DNA of 64,000 nt from Marinobacter sp. F4218 (GTDB lineage Bacteria > Pseudomonadota > Gammaproteobacteria > Pseudomonadales > Oleiphilaceae): assembly GCF_019443085.1 (NCBI RefSeq), contig NZ_JAHZIL010000003.1, forward strand, positions 2,356,001 through 2,420,000. The letters are read 5' to 3'. Under the pieces are notes generated by a model. That model was not told the origin of the DNA. It made no database searches and saw only the letters and a list, made by a program, of their open reading frames with translations. This document shows positions 8,209 to 16,492 of the stretch, piece by piece. The translations under genes were made by a program, and so were the position numbers. The stretch's first letter is position 1. Every line of letters starts with the position of its first letter.

Positions 8209-9192
8209 ATGGCAAACCCCAATGAACAGAGCACTGACACCACCATGCGGCATATCAGCTATGACCGGTTTGGTGACCGTGATGTGTTGAAGGTGACCCA
8301 CTCGGACATTCCCCAACCGGAAGCCGGTCAGGTCCTGATCCGCGTCCACGGGGCGGGCCTGAATCCCATCGACTGGAAAACCCGGAAGGGCCTGGGCTTC
8401 GCCGCGCGGCAGATTGAGAACTCGCTGCCGTGGACTCCGGGCTACGACGTGGCTGGTGAGGTGGTTGCGGTTGCGGAGGACGTCACCACGCTGACGCCGG
8501 GAGATCGGGTCATGGGCATGATCGGTTTCCCCGCTGGCGGCGGTGGCTATGCGGAGTATGCCGTGGCCGGTGCCGATGAACTGGCCATCGTGCCTGAAGA
8601 GCTGGATCTGATGGTCGCCGGGGCATTGCCCCTGGCAGCGTTGACGGCGTGGCAGGCACTGTTTGAAGTGGCCAAGCTGGAATCCGGCCAGAAAATCCTG
8701 ATCCACGCCGGTGCCGGTGGTGTCGGGCATTTTGCGGTCCAGTTTGCGCTCGAACGGGGGGCGCACGTGGTGGCGACGGCGTCGGCGTCCAACCGGGACT
8801 TTCTGGCAGAACTGGGCGTACACGAGGTGATTGATTACCGCACGACCGATGTGGCCGAGGAGTGTTACGGTCTGGATGTGGTTCTGGACCTGGTTGGAGG
8901 CGAAGCCGGCAAGCGCTCTCTGCACACCTTGGGCGAACAGGGAGTATTGGTCACCATCCCGACGGTCACGGCCGACGAGATCATCAGCGCGGCCGAGGAA
9001 ATGGGATTGCGGGCGCACGGCATGACGGTGCGACCGGACGTTTTCCACCTGGACGAGATTGCCGAACTCATTGAAGACGGCGATGTTCGCGTGCACATCG
9101 ACCAGTCATTCCCGCTGGAGAAGGTCGCAGACGCCCACGAGCTTCTGGAAGGCGGTCATGTGCGCGGTAAACTGGTGCTCGACTGCCGCTGA
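8209..9192 (+). CDS. NADP-dependent quinone oxidoreductase-like alcohol dehydrogenase (MDR family)
   Basis: This 327-aa medium-chain dehydrogenase/reductase has an N-terminal GroES-like domain (about residues 25-140) and a Rossmann domain beginning with the motif HAGAGGVGHFAVQFA near residue 165. The structural and catalytic zinc cysteines are absent, which places it with the zinc-free quinone-oxidoreductase group rather than true alcohol dehydrogenases. Members reduce quinones or activated double bonds with NADPH. The ATG at 8209 follows GGAG (8199-8202). An inner ATG (MRHISYDRFG, 17 codons later) matches the usual N terminus of the family and may be an alternative start. It converges on the antiporter gene. 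Confidence 0.8.
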   Translation: MANPNEQSTDTTMRHISYDRFGDRDVLKVTHSDIPQPEAGQVLIRVHGAGLNPIDWKTRKGLGFAARQIENSLPWTPGYDVAGEVVAVAEDVTTLTPGDRVMGMIGFPAGGGGYAEYAVAGADELAIVPEELDLMVAGALPLAALTAWQALFEVAKLESGQKILIHAGAGGVGHFAVQFALERGAHVVATASASNRDFLAELGVHEVIDYRTTDVAEECYGLDVVLDLVGGEAGKRSLHTLGEQGVLVTIPTVTADEIISAAEEMGLRAHGMTVRPDVFHLDEIAELIEDGDVRVHIDQSFPLEKVADAHELLEGGHVRGKLVLDCR

Positions 9193-9203
9193 GGGCCGCT
9201 CCC

Positions 9204-11102
9204 TCAGCGCTTTTCCCCATCCGGCAGCGGCGTTTCCGATTTCTCCGCAGCCGTCTCGGATTCGTCGTTGCCCGTGGACTCCGACGTGTCCTTCTCCTTC
9301 CGTTCCTTGCGCGCCTGCGGCGGTACCAGGCTGATCAGGATCCAGTCTTTCTCGGGCTTAAGGTCTTCCATATCCCGGACCGGTTCAACATGGCCCTTGC
9401 TGTCAAAGACAAAGAGCACCAGGGCATCGCGCTGGTACTTCTCCAGAAACGCGTCGTAGCTGAATTCGTCGCTGAGCTGGGTGGTCTTCACGGTATAGCC
9501 CTGGCTGGCCAGGCTGGCCAGCTTGGCGTAGCTTACTCCGCCGAAAAGGCCCCGGGTCATCTGAATCTTTTCGGCCGTCTGGTGCCGGGCTTTCTGGTCC
9601 TGGTCCCCTTCCGCCAGGGTGTAAACACAGTTGTTACCGAACCAGTCCAGGAAGTGGTAGGTCGCCAGTGAGTTCATGTGCTTGTAGGGCGAGATCACCA
9701 GCAGGTTGCCGATACCGGTGAGATCCAGGTGCGTTGAGGCGTGTTCGGAGACCGGATTACCGAAGTAGGTTTGCAGGTTGTCCATGCGCGCCTGACGAAC
9801 ATTCTCCCAGTTGGTGTCGGCGAGGGTGACCGGCACCTCGTGTTTTTTGAGCGCCAGGGCGATCATTCGCGCCACCGGGTTGGCACCAAGAATCAGGAAG
9901 CCGAACTCCGCCGGTTCCGCCACTTTCAGGATCCGCGCCACTGGCCGGGCGGTCAGGCTTTGGAGCGTAACGGTGGCAATGATCAGCATGAACACCAGGG
10001 GCACCAGTGTGCCAGCGCTCTCATAGCCCAGCTTCTGGAGCTGGAACGCAAACAGGGCCGAGACCGCCGCGGCAACGATACCCCGGGGCGCTATCCAGCT
10101 CAGGAACAGTTTCTCCCGCCAGTTCAGGCTGGTGCCAATGGCGGACAGGAAGATGCTCAGGGGGCGGGCCACCAGCATCAGGATGGCCAATACCACGGCC
10201 AGGCCCCAGCCGAGTTCGGCAATGGCGCTGAATTCCACCCGTGCGGCCAGGATGATGAACAGCGCCGAGATCAGCAGCACGCTGAGAGATTCCTTGAATT
10301 CCAGAATGCTGTCGATGGGCACCTGCTTCATGTTGGCCATCCAGATGCCCATCACGGTGACGGTCAACAGCCCGGACTCGTGCGCCATCTCGTTGGAAAT
10401 GGCGTAGACCCCGAGCATGAAGGTGAGCGTGCCGGCGTTGTGCAGGTATTGGGGAATCCAGTGTTTCCGTAGCACCAGGCCATTCAGGTAGCCGGCGATG
10501 GCGCCGAGGAGAAAACCCACCGCCAGGGTCTTGCCGAATATGTAGAGGGAGTGGCCAAACACGTTGCCCTGGCCCCAGGACACGATACCCTCAAACACCA
10601 AAACCGCGAGCAGGGCGCCCACCGGATCGATGATGATGCCTTCCCAGCGCAGGATGTTGGCGAGCTTGGCGTCCGGTCGAACCGAGCGCAACAGCGGCGC
10701 AATTACCGTCGGGCCGGTGACAATGGAAATCGCACCGAACAGCAGGGCAACCGGCCAGGACACGTCCAGCAGCCAGCGTACCGACAGTGTTCCGATAATG
10801 CAGGTGACAATGGAGCCGACCGGAATCAGATTGCGGACCATCTTGCCGTGGCCCCGGATCTCGGCGTAGCGCAGGGTCAGGCTGCCCTCAAACAGGATGA
10901 TGGCGACCGCCAGGGAGATGACCGGGAACAACAGTTCGCCGAACACCGCTTCCGGTGCCAGAAAGCCCAGAAGGGGGCCGGCGGCAATGCCTCCGGCGAG
11001 CAGAAACAGGATCGCTGGCATCCGCACGCGCCAGGCCAGCCATTGGCAAAACAGGGAGAGAACGCCGATGCTGGCAAGAAGCAGGACAGTACTGACAGGC
11101 AT
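9204..11102 (-). CDS. Sodium/proton antiporter of the CPA family with C-terminal TrkA-N domain
   Basis: A 632-aa membrane protein with about 12 hydrophobic segments over the first 390 residues. The N-terminal stretch is typical of Na+/H+ exchangers (RMPAILFLLAGGIAAGPLLG), and the TGPTVIAPLLRS motif near residue 130 belongs to the ion-binding core of CPA1-type carriers. A cytoplasmic Rossmann-like TrkA-N region (GFLILGANPVARMIALALKK, about residues 395-415) follows and may sense nucleotide. The tail (about 595-632) is charged and low in complexity (KERKEKDTSEST). It would exchange Na+ or K+ for protons at the inner membrane, in line with a marine habitat. Its start lies 21 bases after the tcdA stop, so the two may be co-transcribed. 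Confidence 0.85.
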   Translation of the reverse strand: MPVSTVLLLASIGVLSLFCQWLAWRVRMPAILFLLAGGIAAGPLLGFLAPEAVFGELLFPVISLAVAIILFEGSLTLRYAEIRGHGKMVRNLIPVGSIVTCIIGTLSVRWLLDVSWPVALLFGAISIVTGPTVIAPLLRSVRPDAKLANILRWEGIIIDPVGALLAVLVFEGIVSWGQGNVFGHSLYIFGKTLAVGFLLGAIAGYLNGLVLRKHWIPQYLHNAGTLTFMLGVYAISNEMAHESGLLTVTVMGIWMANMKQVPIDSILEFKESLSVLLISALFIILAARVEFSAIAELGWGLAVVLAILMLVARPLSIFLSAIGTSLNWREKLFLSWIAPRGIVAAAVSALFAFQLQKLGYESAGTLVPLVFMLIIATVTLQSLTARPVARILKVAEPAEFGFLILGANPVARMIALALKKHEVPVTLADTNWENVRQARMDNLQTYFGNPVSEHASTHLDLTGIGNLLVISPYKHMNSLATYHFLDWFGNNCVYTLAEGDQDQKARHQTAEKIQMTRGLFGGVSYAKLASLASQGYTVKTTQLSDEFSYDAFLEKYQRDALVLFVFDSKGHVEPVRDMEDLKPEKDWILISLVPPQARKERKEKDTSESTGNDESETAAEKSETPLPDGEKR

Positions 11103-11123
11103 AGCGGAGCAGATCCTTTTGGG

Positions 11124-11915
11124 TTATTGGTTGGCACGCCTTGCCATACGGTTGAGCAGCCGGGATGCAGCAAAAAATCCAAAACTCGCGGTGACCGGGC
11201 TTGCAGCCCCGAAACCCGAGGCGCAATCAAGGCGCACCGGGCCGTCGGTGGCGGGCTTTTGCAGGCACACCTCGCCGTCACCGGCAGGATACGTCAGCTG
11301 CTCCAGTGAGTATACGGCTTCGATGCCGAAGCGACGTTTCGGGTTGCGGGAAAAGCCATATTCGCGGCGCAACAGGTTACGAACCTTGGCGAGAAGTGGG
11401 TCTTGTGTGGTCTTGCTGAGGTCTGCGACCTGAATCTGGGTCGGATCCATCTGGCCACCAGCGCCCCCGGCGCAGACGATTGGCAGCTTGCGCCGCTGGC
11501 AGTGGGCAATGAGCGCGGCCTTGGCTTTTACGCTGTCGATGGCATCGATAACGCCGGTCATGTCCGGGCCGATCAGATCGGCGACGTTTTTGGTGGTCAG
11601 GAAACCGAAATGGACGCGGATGTCCGCATGGGGGTTGATGGCCCTCAGGCGCTCCGCCATGGCGTCCGTCTTGGTGCGGCCGTACTGCTGTTCCAGGGCA
11701 TGTAGCTGGCGGTTGGTGTTGGAGACGCAAATGTCGTCCATATCGATCAGGGTGAGAGTGCCAACACCACTGCGGGCCAGGGATTCCGCGGCCCAGGAAC
11801 CCACGCCGCCCAGACCGACGATGGCAATGTGGGCGCCTCGGAAAGCATCGAGGGCTCGACGTCCGTACAGTCGTTCAATACCGCCGAAGCGGAATGCGTA
11901 ATCGTCGGCGTTCAT
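11124..11915 (-). CDS. tcdA: tRNA threonylcarbamoyladenosine dehydratase TcdA
   Basis: An E1-like ThiF-fold enzyme that dehydrates t6A37 in ANN-decoding tRNAs to the cyclic form, using ATP. The ATP-binding glycine loop GLGGVGSWAAESLARSG is near residue 35, followed by the conserved DMDDICVSNTNRQ stretch near 60. A C-terminal region (about 225-263) holds the hydrophobic segment FGAASPVTASFGFFAASRLL, as in E. coli CsdL/TcdA. The frame is open further upstream, but the ATG at 11915 has GGAGG just before it and gives the usual N terminus MNADDYAFRFGGI. Length 263 aa is normal. Confidence 0.93.
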   Translation of the reverse strand: MNADDYAFRFGGIERLYGRRALDAFRGAHIAIVGLGGVGSWAAESLARSGVGTLTLIDMDDICVSNTNRQLHALEQQYGRTKTDAMAERLRAINPHADIRVHFGFLTTKNVADLIGPDMTGVIDAIDSVKAKAALIAHCQRRKLPIVCAGGAGGQMDPTQIQVADLSKTTQDPLLAKVRNLLRREYGFSRNPKRRFGIEAVYSLEQLTYPAGDGEVCLQKPATDGPVRLDCASGFGAASPVTASFGFFAASRLLNRMARRANQ

Positions 11916-12000
11916 GCGGCCTCCGGTCGGGTCCGGTGCGAAGCCGGACGGAATCAAAGAGCGCAATTGTAACCCAGCCCCGGGCCAGACCGAAAAGCCG

Positions 12001-12032
12001 TCAAAAAAAAGCCACGCAGTGCGTGGCTTTCA
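12001..12032 (-). terminator. Terminator downstream of the acyl-CoA dehydrogenase gene
   Basis: Stem GCCACGC/GCGTGGC (12011-12017 and 12021-12027, flanked by paired A/T) with loop AGT. Read leftward, it is followed by a run of eight T (12003-12010). It sits 160 bases past the dehydrogenase stop and before tcdA. Confidence 0.8.
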
Positions 12033-12189
12033 AGGGTGCCCAGTCCGAAGAAGCATGGGCAGGACTAGTTCAGAGACACTAATCAACCCGGTCATTATTG
12101 AACTCTGATCGTTCCCGATGAAGGTCAGAAAATGCCAAGCATCGGTCATTTCCGGTCAGGCGCCGGGAAGCCCCGAGCTGCAGTTTCCC

Positions 12190-13965
12190 TTATGCGGACC
12201 AGTGACCGTCGTCAAATGCCATCAAACTGTCCTTGCCGGTCTTGATGTCGCCCAGCAACCACTGGGTTTCCGGCGCCAGCTTCTCGAAATAGAAGCGGGC
12301 CGAGACCAGCTTGCTCTCCAGTAGCGGCTTGTTGGCAGCGTCGGATTCCAGTTGCTGCCTGGCGACACCGGCCATGCGGGACCAGAGGTACCCGATCACG
12401 GTCAGGGCCATGAGCCGGAGATACGGCGTCGCCGCCGCGCCGGCCTGTTCCGGATCCTGGGGGGCATTGCTGGCCAGCCACATGGTCGCGTCTTCCAGAG
12501 ACTTTATCGCGCCCTGCAACGCTTCCCGATACGGGGCCTCGGGATTGTCCTTGAGGTAGCCGGTCAGCACTCCGAACAGCGTCCGGACCAGCTGTCCGCC
12601 CTTCAGGCTCAGCTTCCGGCCCACCAGGTCCATGGCCTGAATGCCATTTGTGCCCTCGTAGATGCGCGCGATCCGGCCATCGCGAACCAGCTGTTCCAGC
12701 GGCCAGTCGGTGGTGAAGCCGGATCCGCCGAGCACCTGCAGGCCGGTGTTGGCGTTGTTGAAACCCTCATCGGTCAGGAACGCCTTCACGACCGGTGTCA
12801 GCAGTTGCACCAGGTCGTCCGAGGACTCGCGGACGGCGTCATCCGGGTGAGCAACGGAAAGGTCCAGATGATGACCGGTGAACAGCGCCAGCGCCCGCAT
12901 GCCTTCGTTCAGAACTTTCTGACGCATGAGCATGCGGCGTACATCCGGATGCACGATGATCGGGTCGGCTGGGCCGTCCGGATTCTTGGGACCGCTCAAT
13001 GAACGACTCTGCAGCCGCTCTCGGGCGAAGCCGAGGCTCTCCTGGTAGGCCATTTCGGCCAGACCCAGGCCCTGCATGCCGACCATCAGCCGGGCTTCGT
13101 TCATCATGGTGAACATGGCGCGCATGCCGTCGTTGGGCTCACCCACCAGCCAGCCCTTGGCGCCTTCGAAGTTCATGACGCAGGTGGCCGACCCTTTAAT
13201 GCCCATCTTGTGTTCCAGCCCGCCGCAGAAGGCCGGGTTGCGCTCGCCGGTGTCCGGCAGGAACTTGGGTACCACGAACAGGGAGATGCCTTTGGTGGTA
13301 TTGGGGGCGCCGGGGAGCTTGGCCAGCACCAGATGCACGATGTTGTCCACCAGATCGTGCTCGCCGCCGGTGATCCAGATCTTGGTGCCTTCAATGGCGT
13401 AGCTGCCGTCGTCGTTCGGGGTCGCGCGGGTACGGATCAGGCCCAGGTCGGTGCCGCACTGGGGTTCGGTCAGACACATGGTGCCCGTCCATTCGCCGGA
13501 AATCAGTTTTTCCAGGTAAGCCTGCTTCAGCTCGTTGGAGCCATGGGCGTACAGGGCGCTGATGGCGCCGTGGGTCAGGCCCGGATACATGCCCAGGGAG
13601 AGGTTGGTGGAGCAGATCATCTCGTCAACCACGAACTTCAGGGTGTGGGGCAGACCCTGACCACCAAACTCCAGGGGTGCGTCCAGCGCGGTCCACCCAC
13701 CTTCAACAAATTTCCGGTAGGCTTCCTTGAAACCTTCGGGCGTGGTGACCGCGTGGGTCTCGGGATCGTAGCTGCACCCTTCACGGTCGCCAATCTGGTT
13801 CGTTGGCTGGATCACTTCCGCCGCCAGTTTTCCGGCCTCGTCAATGACCGCGGAGATCAGGTCTGGTGTGGCGTCGGCGTACTTCTCCAGTTCGTGGAGC
13901 CGGTCCGCGCCCAGGACGTCAAACAGCAGGAAGCGAATGTCGTTCGCTGGAGCCTGGTATTGCAT
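12190..13965 (-). CDS. Acyl-CoA dehydrogenase (long form, DmdC/FadE-like)
   Basis: This 591-aa flavoenzyme is longer than the classical 380-aa enzymes and has the extended C-terminal domain of the DmdC/AcdA group. Visible signatures are GEWTGTMCLTEPQCGTDLG near residues 158-176 (the FAD/substrate loop), KIWITGGEHD near 196, and the C-terminal QVLGGSGFTTDWPLEQLVRDGRIARIYEGTNGIQ-type block near 415-450. The glutamate in IYEGTNG lies where the catalytic base sits in many family members. It oxidises acyl-CoA or 3-methylmercaptopropionyl-CoA at the alpha-beta bond. Which one cannot be told from sequence alone. A 25-base inverted repeat lies about 70 bases upstream and a terminator follows, so it is a single-gene unit. 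Confidence 0.85.
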   Translation of the reverse strand: MQYQAPANDIRFLLFDVLGADRLHELEKYADATPDLISAVIDEAGKLAAEVIQPTNQIGDREGCSYDPETHAVTTPEGFKEAYRKFVEGGWTALDAPLEFGGQGLPHTLKFVVDEMICSTNLSLGMYPGLTHGAISALYAHGSNELKQAYLEKLISGEWTGTMCLTEPQCGTDLGLIRTRATPNDDGSYAIEGTKIWITGGEHDLVDNIVHLVLAKLPGAPNTTKGISLFVVPKFLPDTGERNPAFCGGLEHKMGIKGSATCVMNFEGAKGWLVGEPNDGMRAMFTMMNEARLMVGMQGLGLAEMAYQESLGFARERLQSRSLSGPKNPDGPADPIIVHPDVRRMLMRQKVLNEGMRALALFTGHHLDLSVAHPDDAVRESSDDLVQLLTPVVKAFLTDEGFNNANTGLQVLGGSGFTTDWPLEQLVRDGRIARIYEGTNGIQAMDLVGRKLSLKGGQLVRTLFGVLTGYLKDNPEAPYREALQGAIKSLEDATMWLASNAPQDPEQAGAAATPYLRLMALTVIGYLWSRMAGVARQQLESDAANKPLLESKLVSARFYFEKLAPETQWLLGDIKTGKDSLMAFDDGHWSA

Positions 13966-14035
13966 GGAATACTCTCCTCACCGTGTTTCTCTTGTGGCGG
14001 TGTCGGGCGGTCTGCCCAACACCTGTAACTTTGTC

Positions 14036-14060
14036 AAACACCCGATTCATACGAGTGTTT
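14036..14060. promoter_or_regulatory. 25-bp interrupted inverted repeat, likely operator
   Basis: Half-sites AAACACCCG (14036-14044) and CGAGTGTTT (14052-14060) around a 7-base centre, eight of nine positions paired. It lies between the divergent acyl-CoA dehydrogenase and short-chain dehydrogenase genes, about 71 bases before the former. Length and form suit a TetR-type dimer, but the regulator is unknown. Confidence 0.6.
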
Positions 14061-14185
14061 TAATGCGACGGTTCACAGGGCAATGCGGTCCAGCCGATTA
14101 TTTTTTCGTATCTCTTCGGGAGACTGACTCAATGCCCTTTGCGACAGGCAAGGGGCCGCTATGGTCGTTACTTGAGGGGAGCAAC

Positions 14186-14929
14186 ATGAAGCGAGTGGTT
14201 ATCGCAGGTGTGTCGGGGGCAATTGGCGCAGCACTGGCTCAGGCCATGCTGGATCAGAATCCGGACAGTCAGGTTGTCGGCTTGTGCCGGGTCCCGGACC
14301 GGGCCCCTGCCGCTCTCCAGGAAGCCGATAGGGTTACGCTGGCGGCCTGGGATGCCGTCGACAGTGGGTCGCTCGCCTCCGTCACGAAAGCGCTGTCATC
14401 CGTGATTCCGGCGGGCGAGGGGATAGACACTCTGGTATACGCAGCCGGGTTGCTGCATTCGGACAACATGTTCCCCGAGAAACGGCTGGAGGATCTGTCC
14501 GCCGATGCCATGGGCCGGGCTTTTGCCGTGAACGCTACGGGGTTCGCGCTACTGGTGCGTGCGCTGATGCCCTGGCTCCGGCACCGGGAACTCAAACGCA
14601 TTGCTGCTGTGTCGGCCAAGGTCGGGTCCATCACGGATAACCGCCTCGGCGGCTGGTATGCCTACCGCAGCTCCAAAGCCGCATTGAACATGCTGGTCCG
14701 GACCCTGGCGGTGGAATTGCCCAGGCGCTGCAAGCCCGTGGCCTGCCTGGCGTTACATCCGGGCACCACCGAGTCGGCGCTGAGTGAACCGTTTCGAAAG
14801 TCCCTGGCGCAGCTGACGGTGCATTCCCCGGAGCAGACCGCCGATCATCTTCTGAACGTGTTGCGAGCGGTCGGAGCTGGGGATAACGGCCGTTTCTTGA
14901 GTTGGGACGGGTCAGAATTGCCCTGGTGA
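14186..14929 (+). CDS. Short-chain dehydrogenase/reductase (C-factor-like)
   Basis: A 247-aa classical SDR fold with a nucleotide-binding loop GVSGAIGAALAQAM at residues 7-20, a VYAAGLLH motif (NNAG equivalent) near 90, and the catalytic YRSSK pair (Tyr and Lys four apart) near residue 160, preceded by SAKVGSITDN with the serine. The frame is open back to 13844, but the ATG at 14186 with GAGGGGA upstream gives the proper N terminus MKRVVIAGVSG. The closest named relatives are C-factor or YdfG-like proteins. The substrate is unknown. It is divergent from the acyl-CoA dehydrogenase and converges on rpoE-chrR with a shared terminator. Confidence 0.85.
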   Translation: MKRVVIAGVSGAIGAALAQAMLDQNPDSQVVGLCRVPDRAPAALQEADRVTLAAWDAVDSGSLASVTKALSSVIPAGEGIDTLVYAAGLLHSDNMFPEKRLEDLSADAMGRAFAVNATGFALLVRALMPWLRHRELKRIAAVSAKVGSITDNRLGGWYAYRSSKAALNMLVRTLAVELPRRCKPVACLALHPGTTESALSEPFRKSLAQLTVHSPEQTADHLLNVLRAVGAGDNGRFLSWDGSELPW

Positions 14930-14942
14930 GCAGGTAGAAACC

Positions 14943-14976
14943 CAAAAAAAGAGGGATCAGTGATCCCCCTTTTTTG
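14943..14976. terminator. Bidirectional terminator between the SDR gene and chrR
   Basis: GGGATC/GATCCC with a short AGT loop, flanked by A7 on the left and T7 on the right, so it can end transcription from both sides. Confidence 0.85.
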
Positions 14977-14997
14977 CTTGCCAGATTTACAGCACCT

Positions 14998-15636
14998 TTA
15001 GCGGATAAACGGATTGAGCATCCGGGTGAAGGTGCCGGTCAGCTTGACCGGCGCGCTCAGCACAGACAGGGTGATGCAGTCTTCACAGCCAACCGCAACT
15101 GGCTTGTGCTCGTCCTGATCCGTCAGCACCACAAAGTCCCATTGGTTGAACACACCTTTCTGGTCCGCGAACGAACCCTGGAGCACGATGGTGGTCTCTT
15201 CCCCGCGATGGGTATGGGCCGGCGCCTTACCACCTGCAGCCAGTTTCTGCAGCACCACCTGTTCGCGCTGACCCGGAAACCGGTCGGTGATGTCCAGTAC
15301 GCTGACGTCCCCGAGTTGACGCTTCCACGGCAACTTGTTGATGTCTTCGCCAAGCAGCTTTTCCAGCGGGCCCATCTTCTTCACCGCCGGAATCGAAGGG
15401 TCCACTTCCGGCGCGCCGTCGATTTTGGCAAGGATGTCGTCGAACATGTTTTCCGACACCGACACTTTGGGCTGATACTCCATCATCACGGCGCCCAGGC
15501 TGTCGAGGGTATCCACGCGGCTCCGGCACTGCGGACATTCATTCAGGTGCAACCGGATGCACAGCGCGTGTGGCTCGCTCAGGTTGCCGGCGCTGTACTC
15601 CATCAGACTGAAGCTGTCGGGATGATGCCGTGTCAT
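14998..15636 (-). CDS. chrR: ChrR-type zinc anti-sigma factor with cupin domain
   Basis: This 212-aa protein has the two domains of Rhodobacter ChrR. The N-terminal anti-sigma domain carries the zinc ligand set His5, His30, Cys34 and Cys37 (HLNECPQC), offset by one from the ligands known in R. sphaeroides (His6, His31, Cys35, Cys38). The C-terminal cupin fold holds the metal-binding cluster HTHRGEETTIVLQG near residues 140-155. It binds and silences the cognate ECF sigma factor until singlet oxygen or organic hydroperoxide triggers its breakdown. Its start overlaps the sigma gene stop by four bases (15633-15636), the usual coupled order. Confidence 0.92.
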   Translation of the reverse strand: MTRHHPDSFSLMEYSAGNLSEPHALCIRLHLNECPQCRSRVDTLDSLGAVMMEYQPKVSVSENMFDDILAKIDGAPEVDPSIPAVKKMGPLEKLLGEDINKLPWKRQLGDVSVLDITDRFPGQREQVVLQKLAAGGKAPAHTHRGEETTIVLQGSFADQKGVFNQWDFVVLTDQDEHKPVAVGCEDCITLSVLSAPVKLTGTFTRMLNPFIR

Positions 15637-16280
15637 ACGTTCTGGTCCTGCAAAATCACTTTCAATTTGTTCAACGCCAGGCGAACCCGACTTTTGACGG
15701 TCCCGAGAGGGATCGCCAGTTCATCGGCTACCATCTGGTGGGACTTGTTTTCCATGTAAACCTTGGCGATCACCGTGATCTGTTCTTCTGGCAAATGGCT
15801 CAGGGATTCCCGAATGCGCCGTTCCGACATAAGACGGTGGAGGGACGTCACCGGTTCATTTTCGTTTTCACCCGGGATCTGCCAGAGATCTTCGGTCTCT
15901 ATTGGCATTTCCGCACTGGTGCGCTGCATCTTGCGAAGCATGTCGATGCGCTGGTTCCGGGCAATGGTAAAAATCCAGGTGGAAGCCGCTGCCTTGCGCC
16001 AGTCGTACAGGCAGGACCGGCGCCAGATGGACACGAACACCTCCTGCACGAGCTCTTCCGCATGGCTGGCAAGGCCATTTGCCATGGCGTAGTACTTGAT
16101 CTGGGGGCCGAAGTGCTCAAAGAGCGCGTGGTAGGCCTCTCGATCCTGATTCTTGCCAACTTTCTGCAGCAGCTGGCTCCAAGGGTCCTTTCGTCCCTCA
16201 GAGTTGGCCGGTTTGTGCTCCAGTGTGGTCACTGGGCGCTCCTTGACAGTCGCATGATTTGAACTTGTTCTGGTCATCAT
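15633..16280 (-). CDS. rpoE: ECF11-type RNA polymerase sigma factor, RpoE (singlet-oxygen response)
   Basis: A 215-aa ECF sigma factor with region 2 (about residues 45-110, including YYAMANGLASHAEELVQEVFVSIWRR) and region 4 (about 150-205, including LSHLPEEQITVIAKVYMENKSHQMVADELAIPLGTVKSRVRLALNKLK). Pairing with ChrR places it in ECF group 11, which controls repair and protection against photo-oxidative damage. The frame also has a GTG at 16289. The ATG at 16280 is preferred, though MMT offers a second ATG at 16277. A TGATCC/CGTAA promoter 36 bases further upstream suggests that the sigma factor transcribes its own operon. Confidence 0.92.
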   Translation of the reverse strand: MMTRTSSNHATVKERPVTTLEHKPANSEGRKDPWSQLLQKVGKNQDREAYHALFEHFGPQIKYYAMANGLASHAEELVQEVFVSIWRRSCLYDWRKAAASTWIFTIARNQRIDMLRKMQRTSAEMPIETEDLWQIPGENENEPVTSLHRLMSERRIRESLSHLPEEQITVIAKVYMENKSHQMVADELAIPLGTVKSRVRLALNKLKVILQDQNV

Positions 16281-16315
16281 TCTATGCACTCGTCCCGGGT
16301 TTGTCAGTTCTGTGT

Positions 16316-16342
16316 TTACGGGCTGTTTATTCGTCTGGATCA
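16316..16342 (-). promoter_or_regulatory. Candidate RpoE (ECF11) autoregulatory promoter
   Basis: Leftward strand: TGATCC (16342-16337) and CGTAA (16320-16316), 16 bases apart, matching as I recall it the ECF11 consensus TGATCC/CGTA. The expected start of transcription is about 16308, giving a short leader before rpoE. Confidence 0.65.
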
Positions 16343-16492
16343 GCCCGCGCTGAATTTAATCCGGAAGATCCCGGAGAGAGGGCCGGAGTAGTGACAGTAG
16401 CGCCGCATGGGAGGCGTCTCGGGAGTAATTGCCGAAGCTCAAGCGGCGGTCTAGGCTTGAGAAAAACAACAAGTCCGGAGTATCCCAACGCC

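Noticed and set aside
12033..12189. Possible small gene between the acyl-CoA dehydrogenase and its terminator
   Set aside because: Only frames that run into the dehydrogenase on the opposite strand, with no ribosome site.
14943..14976. TGATCC within the SDR/chrR terminator as an RpoE promoter
   Set aside because: It is part of the hairpin and has no CGTAA at the right distance.
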